Shown: piece by piece, positions 1 to 8,532 of the stretch
How the letters are laid out: every line of letters begins with the position of its first letter
How positions within the stretch are numbered: the first letter of the stretch is position 1
Origin: an uncultured Pseudomonadota bacterium
GTDB lineage: Bacteria; Pseudomonadota; Alphaproteobacteria; Rs-D84
Direction: 5' to 3'
DNA length: 64,000 nt
Assembly: GCA_947307295.1 (NCBI GenBank)
Contig: CAMZIQ010000003.1
Location: forward strand, 62,001 to 126,000
Translations under genes and position numbers: made by a program
Notes under the pieces: generated by a model
Seen by the model: only the letters and a program-made list of their open reading frames with translations
What the model was told of the DNA's origin: nothing
Databases searched by the model: none

Positions 1-1330
1 ATAATTCACCAGGTATTTTTCCAATGTGAAAGTAATTTGTATCAGCTTTTAATGATAATGACATACGGTCTGATAATTGATAAGAATATTCCATTTCTGC
101 TTCATAAGCGAACGCGCCATTGTCACCTTCGTCCAAGAAACTCGGGTTCTGTTGCCAGTCATCACGATTCGGCCATGTTCCTTCGGATGAATACTTAGGC
201 ATACTGACTTGGACATAAAAACGCAATTTATCTGCCAAGGTCATTTGTTTTTCGACTTCTAAACCGAGATAGAAACCACTCCAAGTTGTGTCATAGATAT
301 GCGTTGTTCCTTCGACTTTTATAACACCATCACCACCGATAACGACACAGTCGCCTTCGGCAACACCCCAAGGTAATGTTCCCATGCTGGAAGAATAATC
401 AACTGTGGTCAATGTGTTGCCCAATGGATATAACACACCATCAATAGAAGAACCACCGGTTGAAGCCAACACAACCTTTATATCTTCTGGTCCCATACAA
501 ATTTGATATAACCCGGAATCATCAGCAACAGACACATTTGTTGGCACAGCATAATAATTACCAGCTGTATCACCAAAAACGTAATCGCCAGAACTGGTCA
601 TCAATGGTAAATAAACCCCAGGATTTGGATATAAATGGTTGGTCATCTTTAAGTTATGCTTGAATATTTCATAACCAATATGAGGAGTTAATTTCCATCC
701 ACCCAGATTCCAAATATGATGAGCAGCAACACCCAGTTTTATTTTGCTGGTGTCGCCACTTTGACCACCCATAGATATGGTGAATATCCCATCGGTTGGG
801 TATGAATAATCATACGGTTCCAAATCATAGTCCATGGACAAACCACCACTGGACATTTCACCATATGAATATTCACCATAAACAGCCAAATCAAAACCAC
901 GAATATCAAAAACATGTTTCAAACCAACATTAAATTCGTTAAACAGCATATCGTCCCATTCCAGCACAGAATTAACACCAGTTTTAAATTCAAAATCAGC
1001 AAAACGGCGTGCATACGAAGCATATATAGACGTATTATGTTCGCTGGCTGGTTTCGCAACACCATTTGTAGTCATAGTTCCGCGCGAATCCGGTTGATAC
1101 ATTTGTTGATGTGGTACTTGGTAAGAATACTTATTAGAAGACAAAACCTGTTTTGTGCCAGAATTGCCAACATATTTAGTATAACCATAATTTTTATACT
1201 TGTTATACCCAAGCTGGTTCGCATTAGATGCAGGCGAACCTGTATAATACGCCAACGACCCCTCATTTGATGCCAAGCATGCAAAAGGGGCAGCAAAAGC
1301 GCACAAAAAAGCCAAAAAATTCTTTTTCAT
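1..1330 (-). CDS. Outer-membrane beta-barrel protein, C-terminus beyond window
   Basis: Reading down from an ATG at 1330 the frame stays open to the window edge, giving 443 codons with no stop. The N-terminus (MKKNFLAFLCAFAAPFACLA) is a Sec signal peptide. The rest is rich in Gly, Tyr, Ser and Asn with alternating aromatic strands (for example VYGEYSYGEMSSGG and FYLGLEVEKQMT), the pattern of a transmembrane beta-barrel. No enzyme motif was recognised, so porin, adhesin and omptin-like roles all remain open. The gene is divergent from hemW. The real C-terminus, where a terminal Phe would be diagnostic, is not visible. Confidence 0.75.
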   Translation of the reverse strand, partial: MKKNFLAFLCAFAAPFACLASNEGSLAYYTGSPASNANQLGYNKYKNYGYTKYVGNSGTKQVLSSNKYSYQVPHQQMYQPDSRGTMTTNGVAKPASEHNTSIYASYARRFADFEFKTGVNSVLEWDDMLFNEFNVGLKHVFDIRGFDLAVYGEYSYGEMSSGGLSMDYDLEPYDYSYPTDGIFTISMGGQSGDTSKIKLGVAAHHIWNLGGWKLTPHIGYEIFKHNLKMTNHLYPNPGVYLPLMTSSGDYVFGDTAGNYYAVPTNVSVADDSGLYQICMGPEDIKVVLASTGGSSIDGVLYPLGNTLTTVDYSSSMGTLPWGVAEGDCVVIGGDGVIKVEGTTHIYDTTWSGFYLGLEVEKQMTLADKLRFYVQVSMPKYSSEGTWPNRDDWQQNPSFLDEGDNGAFAYEAEMEYSYQLSDRMSLSLKADTNYFHIGKIPGEL

Positions 1331-1423
1331 CTTCCTTTACGCAACCTATTATATCATAAAAAAGGATTTAAAAAAAGTGTTTGTTTATATTGAATTTTAT
1401 TTTTCTTGATTTATCATCTTTGT

Positions 1424-2479
1424 ATGCAAGTTTTTCACAATATTTACATCCATGTCCCATTTTGTACTGCCAAGTGCAATTATTGTGCGTTTTATTCAAT
1501 GGCAAATCCTAATCCTGATTGGCAAAAATATGCGGATAATATTTGCCAAGAATTGCGTTTTTGGTCTGAAAAATTGGGTAAAATAAAAGTTCCTACGATT
1601 TTTTTTGGTGGTGGTACGCCGTCTTTGATGCCAGTAATGATTTTTGAACGAATAATTAATTGCATAAAAGATAATTTTGATATAGACAATAATTGTGAAA
1701 TAACTTTGGAATCTAATCCTGGCACGATTGATAAAAATAAATTGTCTGATTTTGTATTAGCGGGTGTAAATCGTCTGTCTGTTGGTGTTCAATCTTTAAA
1801 AGATGAAGAATTATTATTTTTAGGACGTAAACATAATGTAAAACAAGCAACAGATTTATTAGATATTGCAAAAAATATGAATTTGCGTGTTTCTGCTGAT
1901 TTTATTTATGGACTGCCAAATCATAACGAAGAAAGTATTGTTGATTTGTGTAGACGGATAAATAATTTGGATTTAAAACATGTTTCTATGTATGAATTAA
2001 CAATTGAAAAAAATACTCCGTTTGGAAAAATGAATTTGAACATGCCAGACAATGAAACAATGGCTAAAATGTATATGGAAATCTCAGAATATCTTTCTTT
2101 GCCAAGATATGAAGTATCTAATTATGCTATTCCTGGTGATGAATGTCGACATAATCAAAATATATGGAACGGTGACGCTTATATTGGGATTGGTCGCGGT
2201 GCTGCTGGGCGTGTTATGATGGACGGAATTTGGTATGAACAACGCGGTGCAAACGAATTATTTGAACCAATCAGTAATGAAACACGTGCAATAGAAAAAA
2301 TCTTAACAGGATTGCGCACTATGCGTGGTGTAAAATTAACAGACGATGTGAAATCTAAGATTAATTTTGATTGGGTAAATTCACACAAAGATTTAGTTGA
2401 AATAAACAATGAATATTTGCATACTACGCATCAGGGTTTATTAATACTTGACGATTTAACAGTGGATTTAATCAAATGA
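1424..2479 (+). CDS. hemW: HemW-like radical SAM protein (heme chaperone family)
   Basis: The radical-SAM cysteine motif lies near the N-terminus in HVPFCTAKCNYCAFYS (CxxxCxxC), followed by the glycine-rich FFGGGTPSL and by VGVQS and DFIYGLP blocks typical of HemN/HemW proteins. The late RHNQNIW..GDAYIGIGRGA block matches HemW rather than true oxygen-independent coproporphyrinogen oxidase. HemW binds heme and is thought to deliver it to respiratory proteins. The ATG at 1424 (351 aa) is preferred over an upstream in-frame TTG at 1406 because it places the family start MxxxHNIYIHVPFC correctly. Its stop overlaps the next start (ATGA), so the two genes are probably translationally coupled. Confidence 0.88.
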   Translation: MQVFHNIYIHVPFCTAKCNYCAFYSMANPNPDWQKYADNICQELRFWSEKLGKIKVPTIFFGGGTPSLMPVMIFERIINCIKDNFDIDNNCEITLESNPGTIDKNKLSDFVLAGVNRLSVGVQSLKDEELLFLGRKHNVKQATDLLDIAKNMNLRVSADFIYGLPNHNEESIVDLCRRINNLDLKHVSMYELTIEKNTPFGKMNLNMPDNETMAKMYMEISEYLSLPRYEVSNYAIPGDECRHNQNIWNGDAYIGIGRGAAGRVMMDGIWYEQRGANELFEPISNETRAIEKILTGLRTMRGVKLTDDVKSKINFDWVNSHKDLVEINNEYLHTTHQGLLILDDLTVDLIK

Positions 2480-4458
2480 AAAATAAGTTTTTAAATATAA
2501 TTGGAATCATAGCCGTATGTATAGCGGTTTTGTTCACGATACTGTTTACAAAGGAGAAAGTAATGCAAGTTGGCATAAAAACAGAAAATATGGATATGAA
2601 TGTAAAACCTGGGAATGATTTTTACGATTTTGCAACATCTGGTTGGCGTAAAAACAATCCGATTCCTGATGATTATACACGTTATGGTTCTTTTGAAGTA
2701 TTAATTGATGAAAACAATAAACGCGTTCGAGATATTGTTGAAAATGATGATGGAAAAATAGGATTGCTTTATAAAATCGCAATGGACGAACAAAAATTAA
2801 ATGCAGATAAAACAACACCGGTTCAAAAATATTTAAAAGAAATAGATAACATAAAAACAAAAAGCGATTTGCCAAAATATTTGGGTAAAATGCATAAGTT
2901 TGCATCTGCGTTTTGGGGGGATGCTGTTGCGCTGGATGAAATGGACAGCAACCATTATCTTTATAACCTAGGACAATCTGGTTTGGGTTTAAGTCGTGAT
3001 TATTATTTTGACGATGATGCAAAATCAAAACAAGTTCGCAAAAAATACAAAGAATATATAAAAGCGCAAATGGATAATTTTGGTGTTGATGTAGATGTCA
3101 CAAAATTGTATGCGTTGGAAGAACGTATGGCTAAATCTTTTTATAAAAAAGAAAAACTGCGTGACCCATTGGCTAATTACCATAAAAAATCATATAGTGA
3201 ATTCAAAGATGAATTTACTGGTTTTGATTGGGATATTTATTTTGATGCGCGTGGCGTAAGACCTGAATATTTGAATATAGCTCAGATTGAACCTATCAAA
3301 GAATCAGTCGCGATTATTAATGATACGGATTTGAATTTAATCAAAACATATTTAAAGTTTAAAATTGTTAATGAATCAGCGTCTTTTTTGGACGACAAAA
3401 CTTATGATTTAGCATTTGATTTTTACAATCGTGAAATGGGCGGTCAAAAAGAACCTAAACCACGCTGGAAAAGGGCGGTTAGCATGATAAACGGTTCTTT
3501 GGGTGAAATGGTTGGACAATTATACGTGCAAAAATATTTTTCAAAACAAGCAAAACATCGTATGGAAAATTTAGTAAAAAATTTACAACGTGCTTATGAA
3601 TCAAGAATTCAAAATTTGACTTGGATGAGTGATGATACAAAAGAACAAGCAATAAAAAAACTTCATACGTTCAAGGCAAAAATCGGATACCCAGATAAAT
3701 GGCGCGATTATTCAAAGTTGGAAATCAAAAATGATTCTTTGTTTGAAAATATGATGCGTGTTAGTGTTTTTGAAGATGCTTTTTGGTTGGAAAAAACAGG
3801 CAAAGAAAAAGACCCAACTATTTGGTATATGAATGCTCACGAAGTAAATGCTTATTATGATCCATCTACAAACGAAATATGTTTTCCTGCTGGGATTTTA
3901 CAGTACCCATACTTTGATATGAATGCGGATGATGCGTTTAATTATGGTGCGATTGGTTCTGTGATTGGACACGAAATGACACATGGCTTTGATGACCAGG
4001 GAAGACATTTTGACAAAGACGGCAATATGAAAGATTGGTGGAATGAAACAGATGCTACATTATTTACAGAACGCACAAATATTATGAAAGAACATTTTAA
4101 TAATATTTTGGTTGCGCCGAACACTCATGCAAATGGTGAATTTACATTGGGTGAAAATTTGGCAGATTATGGTGGTATTACGATTGCTTTTGATGCGTAT
4201 AAAAAGTTTGGTGAAAAATCAGAAGATGCAAATGGTTTTACTGCGGACCAAAGATTTTTTATTGCTTATGCTATGACAGAAACAGCCAATATTCGTGATG
4301 AAGAAATTTTACGTCGTACAAAAATGGATGAACATTCAATAGGGCGTTGGCGTGTAAATGGTATCTTGCCACATGTAGAAGCTTGGTACGAAACGTTCAA
4401 TATTAATGAAAATGATGCTTTGTATGTTGCACCTGAAAAGCGTGTAAAATTATGGTAA
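2476..4458 (+). CDS. pepO: M13 family zinc metallopeptidase (neprilysin/PepO type)
   Basis: 660 aa with an N-terminal hydrophobic segment (about residues 5-26), so it is a membrane-anchored or exported periplasmic endopeptidase. Visible catalytic elements are GHEMTHGFDDQGRHFD (HExxH zinc site with catalytic Glu), ENLADYGG (ExxxD zinc ligand motif) and the upstream NAHEVNAYYDP substrate-binding block. The chain ends in a Trp, as family members do. Length is normal for M13. It starts 4 bp inside hemW and is followed by a terminator at 4463. The PepO name is by family similarity and the substrate is unknown. Confidence 0.9.
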   Translation: MKNKFLNIIGIIAVCIAVLFTILFTKEKVMQVGIKTENMDMNVKPGNDFYDFATSGWRKNNPIPDDYTRYGSFEVLIDENNKRVRDIVENDDGKIGLLYKIAMDEQKLNADKTTPVQKYLKEIDNIKTKSDLPKYLGKMHKFASAFWGDAVALDEMDSNHYLYNLGQSGLGLSRDYYFDDDAKSKQVRKKYKEYIKAQMDNFGVDVDVTKLYALEERMAKSFYKKEKLRDPLANYHKKSYSEFKDEFTGFDWDIYFDARGVRPEYLNIAQIEPIKESVAIINDTDLNLIKTYLKFKIVNESASFLDDKTYDLAFDFYNREMGGQKEPKPRWKRAVSMINGSLGEMVGQLYVQKYFSKQAKHRMENLVKNLQRAYESRIQNLTWMSDDTKEQAIKKLHTFKAKIGYPDKWRDYSKLEIKNDSLFENMMRVSVFEDAFWLEKTGKEKDPTIWYMNAHEVNAYYDPSTNEICFPAGILQYPYFDMNADDAFNYGAIGSVIGHEMTHGFDDQGRHFDKDGNMKDWWNETDATLFTERTNIMKEHFNNILVAPNTHANGEFTLGENLADYGGITIAFDAYKKFGEKSEDANGFTADQRFFIAYAMTETANIRDEEILRRTKMDEHSIGRWRVNGILPHVEAWYETFNINENDALYVAPEKRVKLW

Positions 4459-4462
4459 ATTT

Positions 4463-4487
4463 AAAAACCGCCATAACGGCGGTTTTT
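4463..4487. terminator. Bidirectional rho-independent terminator
   Basis: The perfect stem ACCGCC..GGCGGT is flanked by A and T runs on both sides. It lies between the convergent M13 peptidase and IHF genes and can serve both strands. Confidence 0.85.
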
Positions 4488-4494
4488 AAAATAA

Positions 4495-4782
4495 TTATTT
4501 CAAAGCAACTGTTTTTCTAAAAGTTGTGCTTGGACGAAAAGTTGCCACACGACGTGCAGATATAACCGCCGGGATACCAGTTTTTGGATTGCGTCCGATA
4601 CGTGCAGATTTAGACAATATTTTAAATGTTCCGAATCCAGTTATTTTGACATCTTCGCCATTAATCAAAGATTGTTCTATTTCATCAAAAATAATATCTA
4701 TCATTTTATAGGAATCAGCAGCAGATAAACCAAAACGGTCTCGTAAAGCATTTGCTAAATCTAATCTTGTCACAGTAGCCAT
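4495..4782 (-). CDS. ihfA: Integration host factor / HU family DNA-binding protein (IHF alpha-like)
   Basis: 95 aa. The fold signature GFGTF, then GRNPKTG and the SARRVATFRPS block are visible. The RRVxTFRP form and TRLDLANALRDRFGLS start are closer to IHF subunits than to HU. The protein bends DNA as a dimer and helps organise the nucleoid, recombination and transcription. The start at 4782 is chosen over the longer frame because AAAGGA lies just upstream of this ATG and because the family begins there. Alpha versus beta subunit assignment is tentative. Confidence 0.85.
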   Translation of the reverse strand: MATVTRLDLANALRDRFGLSAADSYKMIDIIFDEIEQSLINGEDVKITGFGTFKILSKSARIGRNPKTGIPAVISARRVATFRPSTTFRKTVALK

Positions 4783-4882
4783 AATTAAATCCTTTGTTTT
4801 TATGATATTATACAAGTCCTTTTTAATATTGCAATTACTAAATGTTGATTTATTTTTTTATTGGTGTAGAATGCTTTCTGCT

Positions 4883-4958
4883 GTCCTCATAGTTCAATCG
4901 GATAGAACAAATCCCTCCTAAGGATTAGATGCAGATTCGAGTTCTGCTGGGGACGCCA
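4883..4958 (+). tRNA. tRNA-Arg (anticodon CCT)
   Basis: A 76-nt cloverleaf. The acceptor stem GTCCTCA pairs with TGGGGAC, the anticodon loop is CTCCTAA, the T-loop is TTCGAGT, and the CCA end is encoded. It is followed directly by a palindromic repeat at 4963. Confidence 0.93.
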
Positions 4959-4962
4959 CCGA

Positions 4963-5000
4963 TTTTGGTTATCGCGCGCAACGCGCACGATTAGCAAAAT
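4963..5000. repeat. Palindromic 38-bp repeat, copy 1
   Basis: Same 38 bp as 5108-5145. The core is nearly self-complementary (GCGCG-CAA-CGCGC), and this copy is flanked by CGATTTTG..CAAAATCG arms, so it can form a long hairpin. It starts 5 bases after the tRNA-Arg CCA. It may act as the tRNA's 3' structure or as a repetitive extragenic palindrome. The 336 nt between tRNA-Arg and the next gene contain only such repeat-like sequence, with no credible ORF. Confidence 0.7.
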
Positions 5001-5107
5001 CGAGTGTCGCGCCGTAGCTGAGCATTTATCGAAGATAATTAATAATGATTGATATTAATAATACGATATTAAGCACAGCGAAGGCGGACGGAAAGCACAC
5101 AAGATTG

Positions 5108-5145
5108 TTTTGGTTATCGCGCGCAACGCGCACGATTAGCAAAAT
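5108..5145. repeat. Palindromic 38-bp repeat, copy 2
   Basis: An exact second copy of the repeat at 4963-5000, in direct orientation 145 bp downstream. The flanks differ, so the repeated unit is the 38 bp itself. Confidence 0.7.
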
Positions 5146-5214
5146 TTGTATGCGAGAACGAATGTAATGAAGTTCAAGCAATTACAAATTTGCGCACAGA
5201 CACTTGTGTCGAGC

Positions 5215-5275
5215 GAAAATCGAGCCTGTCTCGGCGTAACGAAGTGAAGACAGATGTCGCGCCACGTCAAAACGA
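5215..5275. repeat. Dispersed GC-richer intergenic element
   Basis: It contains CTCGGCGTAACGAAGTGAAG followed by ACAGATGTCGCGCC. A related arrangement occurs in reverse orientation at 8426-8482, and a GTGTCGCGCCGTAGC fragment at about 5004. This suggests a degenerate interspersed repeat family; no coding sequence is seen in it. Confidence 0.5.
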
Positions 5276-5296
5276 GAAAACTAAAAAGGATAAACG

Positions 5297-5623
5297 ATGA
5301 AAAATAAAGCAGTTAAAATTGGAATAGTTGCATCAATATTGCCACATTTGTTTTGTTGCGTTTTGCCAATAGTTTTGTCTTTGATAGGTTTGTTTGCGCC
5401 TGAAATTGCTCATTCTTCGTTTATTCCAGAATGGATAGAACCATGGCTGTTTGTTTTTTCTGCTTTGATGTTGGGTTTATCTTGGGTTTTGGTTTTTCAC
5501 GATTGTCCATGTGCAGAATGTGAAGAAGAAAAATCTCATAAAACACAAAAAATAATTTTATCAGTCATCACAGTTTTATTTATCATAAGTGTTCTTTTGC
5601 ACATATTCGCTCACAGTCACTAG
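5297..5623 (+). CDS. MerC/MerT-like small membrane protein
   Basis: 108 aa with three or four hydrophobic helices. The first carries a vicinal cysteine pair in PHLFCCVLP, as in MerC and MerT mercury or metal-uptake proteins. A loop CPCAEC and a terminal HIFAHSH could also bind metal. AAGGA lies at the usual distance before the ATG. No mer operon or regulator is adjacent, so mercury transport is not shown, and a general metal-handling role is an inference. The stop overlaps the convergent gene end at 5620 by 4 bp. Confidence 0.6.
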   Translation: MKNKAVKIGIVASILPHLFCCVLPIVLSLIGLFAPEIAHSSFIPEWIEPWLFVFSALMLGLSWVLVFHDCPCAECEEEKSHKTQKIILSVITVLFIISVLLHIFAHSH

Positions 5624-6489
5624 CGTGGCGACATAGTTTTTGTCATTGGTATAGCCACTACCGCTTCTTGAACATTAATAGTCCCAATTGTAAGCCCCGG
5701 AACAAAATTTCCAATGGCATCACCGTTTAAAATACTAAGCGCATCTGGGTTGGTGTTTGTGTAATAACATTTTGCAGAGTCGTTGTTTGTGCTGGGCTGT
5801 ACATAATTATACGTTCCGGTAGAATCTGTAAATTCTTCCATATAACAATCCGCGATTGTATGAAAATTCCACGATCTTTCAATTGTTTGATTGTTTCCAT
5901 CTAATTCAACAGTAGTCGCTTCAACGGTTGCGCTATTTGGACATGATGCACACGATATACTAGACGTTGATGGATGACATAAACTGTTTAAAATAAGCTC
6001 GCGGTCTTGTCTATATTCTGTAGCTTGCACCTGCAAGCTATTAATGTCTTCAATAGTATCGTTTGAAGCTTGGTTAAAAAACTTTCGCATTTGCTCAAAT
6101 AATTCAAGAGTAGTACCATTAATATAGTAATTGTTTGTAGTAACTGTATCAATACTTACTGAATTATTGTTATTGTTATTGTTATTGTTATTGTTATTGT
6201 TATTGTTATTGTTATTGTTATCTTGTGTTGGAAATGTTGCTGATTTCAACCAATTAAAGCCGACACGATAATTACCGCATTTGTAAACATATTGTCCCTC
6301 TGGACAAATGGTGACGGTGGTTCCAGTGGGTTCTGATGAAAAAGTAGTCGCTGCAAGGGCATTAATCATTTGTTGATTGTTTGTGCTCATTGTTCCTGGG
6401 ATCAAAGTCCACGCAAAGACGTCACCATACTGTGAAAACAATATTCCAGCAACAAAAACTGAACGTAAAAAAAAGCGATTACAAGTCAT
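5620..6489 (-). CDS. Secreted protein of unknown function with poly-asparagine tract
   Basis: 289 aa. The first 26 residues form a signal peptide ending near DVFA-W. An N-terminal domain has two Cys (CPEGQYVYKCGNYRVGF), followed by an uninterrupted run of 19 Asn, a segment NNYYINGTTLELFEQMRKFF, then a possible coiled coil and a second Cys cluster (CHPSTSSISCASCP). The Asn run is encoded by a hexanucleotide microsatellite. A good ribosome-binding site precedes the ATG. No family was recognised; it is probably periplasmic or surface-exposed. Confidence 0.7.
   Translation of the reverse strand: MTCNRFFLRSVFVAGILFSQYGDVFAWTLIPGTMSTNNQQMINALAATTFSSEPTGTTVTICPEGQYVYKCGNYRVGFNWLKSATFPTQDNNNNNNNNNNNNNNNNNNNSVSIDTVTTNNYYINGTTLELFEQMRKFFNQASNDTIEDINSLQVQATEYRQDRELILNSLCHPSTSSISCASCPNSATVEATTVELDGNNQTIERSWNFHTIADCYMEEFTDSTGTYNYVQPSTNNDSAKCYYTNTNPDALSILNGDAIGNFVPGLTIGTINVQEAVVAIPMTKTMSPR
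6163..6219 (-). repeat. In-frame hexanucleotide microsatellite (AAT AAC)n
   Basis: 57 bp of alternating AAT/AAC codons on the minus strand, encoding 19 Asn. Loss or gain of 6-bp units would change tract length without breaking the reading frame. Confidence 0.9.
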
Positions 6490-6617
6490 CTCTTTTCCCT
6501 GATGAAAATATTTTAATAGTTTAGTGTTTTTTTATCAAGAAAAAAACAAAAAGTGCTTGCATTTATTCTTGCAATTTTTCTATAATCATTTCACGAAACA
6601 AGAAAGGAGTTTTTATT

Positions 6618-7103
6618 ATGAAAATATCAAAAATAATGTTTGCTTTGTTGGGATGTTTTTTTATTTGTGGTGCTAATGCGCGCGATATTTCAATATACTA
6701 TGCGCCAACATGTCCACATTGTCATCATGCCCGTGATTTTATAAGTTCTACATTGATATATGAATATAATGATTTAAAAGTATCTGAAATCAATGTCACA
6801 AACGTTGATAATCGTCAGGCTTTTGTTGATGCACTTTTTAAATGCGGCTATCAAAAAGGTGGGGTTCCAGTTATCATTATCGGTGATATGAATGTAAAAG
6901 ACGGATACAAATGTTTTCAGGGTTATTCCGATGCTATGCAGGGCGAATTGCGTTCCGCTATCGAAGTTGATTTGACAGATGCACAAAAAACAGCTGTTGC
7001 TGCGAACAAGGCTGAAATGGCAAAAGATAAAGCTGCCTTTGTTGCTGCACATGCAGATAGAAAAAATGCAATATCTGAAAAAGAACCTGTAAAAAAAAAT
7101 TAA
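6618..7103 (+). CDS. Periplasmic thioredoxin/glutaredoxin-like protein (CPHC active site)
   Basis: 161 aa. The signal peptide ends near CGANA-R. The mature part opens with DISIYYAPTCPHCHHARDFI, a thioredoxin-fold strand plus a CxxC redox site (CPHC, the DsbA-type dipeptide). A later GGVPVIIIGD supplies the cis-Pro loop. The last 45 residues are Lys/Ala-rich and helical. AAAGGAG precedes the ATG. The protein is probably a periplasmic disulfide oxidoreductase or reductase. It ends immediately after a run of nine A residues, and a +1 change there would add a membrane anchor (see 7091-7204). Confidence 0.8.
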   Translation: MKISKIMFALLGCFFICGANARDISIYYAPTCPHCHHARDFISSTLIYEYNDLKVSEINVTNVDNRQAFVDALFKCGYQKGGVPVIIIGDMNVKDGYKCFQGYSDAMQGELRSAIEVDLTDAQKTAVAANKAEMAKDKAAFVAAHADRKNAISEKEPVKKN

Positions 7104-7204
7104 ATAGCAGCTTTGCAAAATCGGCTGAAACATCAATGTTGGTCGGTTTTGCAATCTTGTTGATTCTTGGATTGGCTTTTGTTGTGTTTAAGAAACAAAA
7201 ATAG
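7091..7204 (+). other. A9 slippage tract and out-of-frame C-terminal membrane-anchor extension
   Basis: Positions 7091-7099 are nine consecutive A. With ten A the preceding thioredoxin frame would continue past its stop through KSAETSMLVGFAILLILG and on to KKQK, ending at a TAG at 7202-7204. That adds one hydrophobic helix with a positive tail, and this stop lies just 9 nt before the next gene's ATG. The segment has no obvious separate ribosome-binding site. It could be transcriptional slippage, phase variation, a recent frameshift or a base-calling error. Confidence 0.55.
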
Positions 7205-7213
7205 GTCGTAAAG

Positions 7214-7930
7214 ATGTTTGATTTAACTGTTTTAGATTATATTTACATAGTAGTTATTTTGGCATCTACTGTTTGGGCAACGATTCGTGGTGGGGTGTAT
7301 GAAACGATTGCTACGTTGTCATGGGTGGTTGCTGCGGTTTCTGCACGATTCGTGTCGCCGTATTTGGACACTCAGTTGCAGAAATGGTTTAATGTGCCAG
7401 ATTCTACAGTTGTCACTTTGGTCGCATCTTATTTTATAGTATTCTTTGTGATTTTGGTCATAGTTGGTTTTATAAATCACAAGATTCGCGAAAGAATCCA
7501 AGACAGCTTTTTATCCGTTGTTGATAAGACTTTGGGTGTTTTATTCGGCATTATACGCAGCATTATCGTTATGGGTTTTGTATATTGGATAATGTTGTGG
7601 TATTATTCTGATGTTCCACGTGGTCTGCCAACATGGATTGCAGATGCAAGAACGCGCCCAGTTATGCAATTGACAGCCGTTAAGATAGATGATTGGTTCT
7701 TTTTTGGGAACAGCAAATTGTTAAAAAAAGATACAGAACAAGACCAAAAACAACACGCTAATCTGATTAATCCTGCGGTTGCAAAGAAAGAAATCACAAA
7801 AGAGCCAAGCTCGGTAAAAAAAACAGAATCTGAAACTGGTTATAAAACTTCGGAACGTGCAGCTTTGGAAAATCAATTGTTGCAAATAGAATCTGTGGCG
7901 AACGCCGTGCAAAAAAATAGTCAAGATTAA
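7214..7930 (+). CDS. cvpA: CvpA family membrane protein
   Basis: 238 aa. Four predicted membrane helices (about residues 5-25, 30-48, 65-85 and 100-122) carry the CvpA pattern: LDYIYIVVILASTVWATIRGGVYE, then SFLSVVDKTLGVLFGIIRSIIVMG and a conserved aromatic loop. A charged, Lys/Gln-rich cytoplasmic tail makes up the last 80 residues. CvpA proteins are linked to colicin V production and envelope homeostasis. The gene follows the thioredoxin-like gene closely and ends at a terminator, so the two are probably co-transcribed. Confidence 0.85.
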   Translation: MFDLTVLDYIYIVVILASTVWATIRGGVYETIATLSWVVAAVSARFVSPYLDTQLQKWFNVPDSTVVTLVASYFIVFFVILVIVGFINHKIRERIQDSFLSVVDKTLGVLFGIIRSIIVMGFVYWIMLWYYSDVPRGLPTWIADARTRPVMQLTAVKIDDWFFFGNSKLLKKDTEQDQKQHANLINPAVAKKEITKEPSSVKKTESETGYKTSERAALENQLLQIESVANAVQKNSQD

Positions 7931-7934
7931 ATAC

Positions 7935-7958
7935 ACCGTCCAGTTTGGACGGTTTTTT
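7935..7958 (+). terminator. Rho-independent terminator after cvpA
   Basis: Stem ACCGTCC..GGACGGT followed by six T residues. Confidence 0.85.
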
Positions 7959-8010
7959 GTTGGAAAAGTGTCCTGTTATTTTTCAATTTAATCGCCGTTA
8001 TAATAAAAAC

Positions 8011-8424
8011 ATGCGCAAGATAAAAATTTTTATAACGGTATTGGTTTTATATGAATTTGTAATGTTGTCAGTATTGCAGATACACGATTATTGTATTGCG
8101 CTTTTTAATTATAACTTTTGCGATACTGACAATTATAAGTATTTTTTGATGTGCGTGATGTTGCCGGGTTTGTTTGGTTTGTTTTGTTGGTGGATACCGG
8201 AAATATCACGGCTTTTTTGTCCTAATAAATGTGAAGTAAAACAAGACCCTACAATTAAAAGCATTTTAAATGAAATCATATCAAAACAGGATATAGAAAG
8301 ATTGATAACCACAGCAATTATAATGGGGATACAAAAATTCGCAACAACGCACCCTAAAACCACCGAAGTTTTTGATGATGTATTGGATGTAATAAAAAAA
8401 ATAGATACCAAAAAGAAAAAATAA
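8011..8424 (+). CDS. Small two-helix membrane protein, unknown function
   Basis: 137 aa from the ATG at 8011. The longer frame starting at 7945 runs through the cvpA terminator and is unlikely. Two hydrophobic segments (about residues 5-22 and 45-65) are followed by a short loop with two Cys and an 80-residue soluble tail ending in Lys-rich sequence. The ribosome-binding site is weak. No family was recognised. Confidence 0.5.
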   Translation: MRKIKIFITVLVLYEFVMLSVLQIHDYCIALFNYNFCDTDNYKYFLMCVMLPGLFGLFCWWIPEISRLFCPNKCEVKQDPTIKSILNEIISKQDIERLITTAIIMGIQKFATTHPKTTEVFDDVLDVIKKIDTKKKK

Positions 8425-8425
8425 A

Positions 8426-8482
8426 GTCCGCTACGCTTTGCTACGGCGCGACATCCGTCTACGCTTCGCTTTGCCGAGATAG
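8426..8482. repeat. Dispersed GC-richer intergenic element
   Basis: Read on the minus strand it contains CTCGGCAAAGCGAAGCG followed by TAGACGGATGTCGCGCC and GTAGC. It aligns by eye with the element at 5215-5275 and with the fragment at about 5004. Confidence 0.5.
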
Positions 8483-8496
8483 GCTGAAAAATTTTA

Positions 8497-8520
8497 AGCC
8501 CACACTTTGTTGTGTGGGCT
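8497..8520. terminator. Hairpin terminator between convergent units
   Basis: Stem AGCCCACAC..GTGTGGGCT. On the minus strand it is followed by an A/T-rich tract, fitting the end of tRNA-Thr. It also lies downstream of the plus-strand small membrane gene. Confidence 0.65.
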
Positions 8521-8532
8521 AACAATTTTTCG

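Noticed and set aside
5297-5623. Mercury-resistance locus
   Set aside because: Only a MerC/MerT-like protein is present; no merR, merA or merP nearby.
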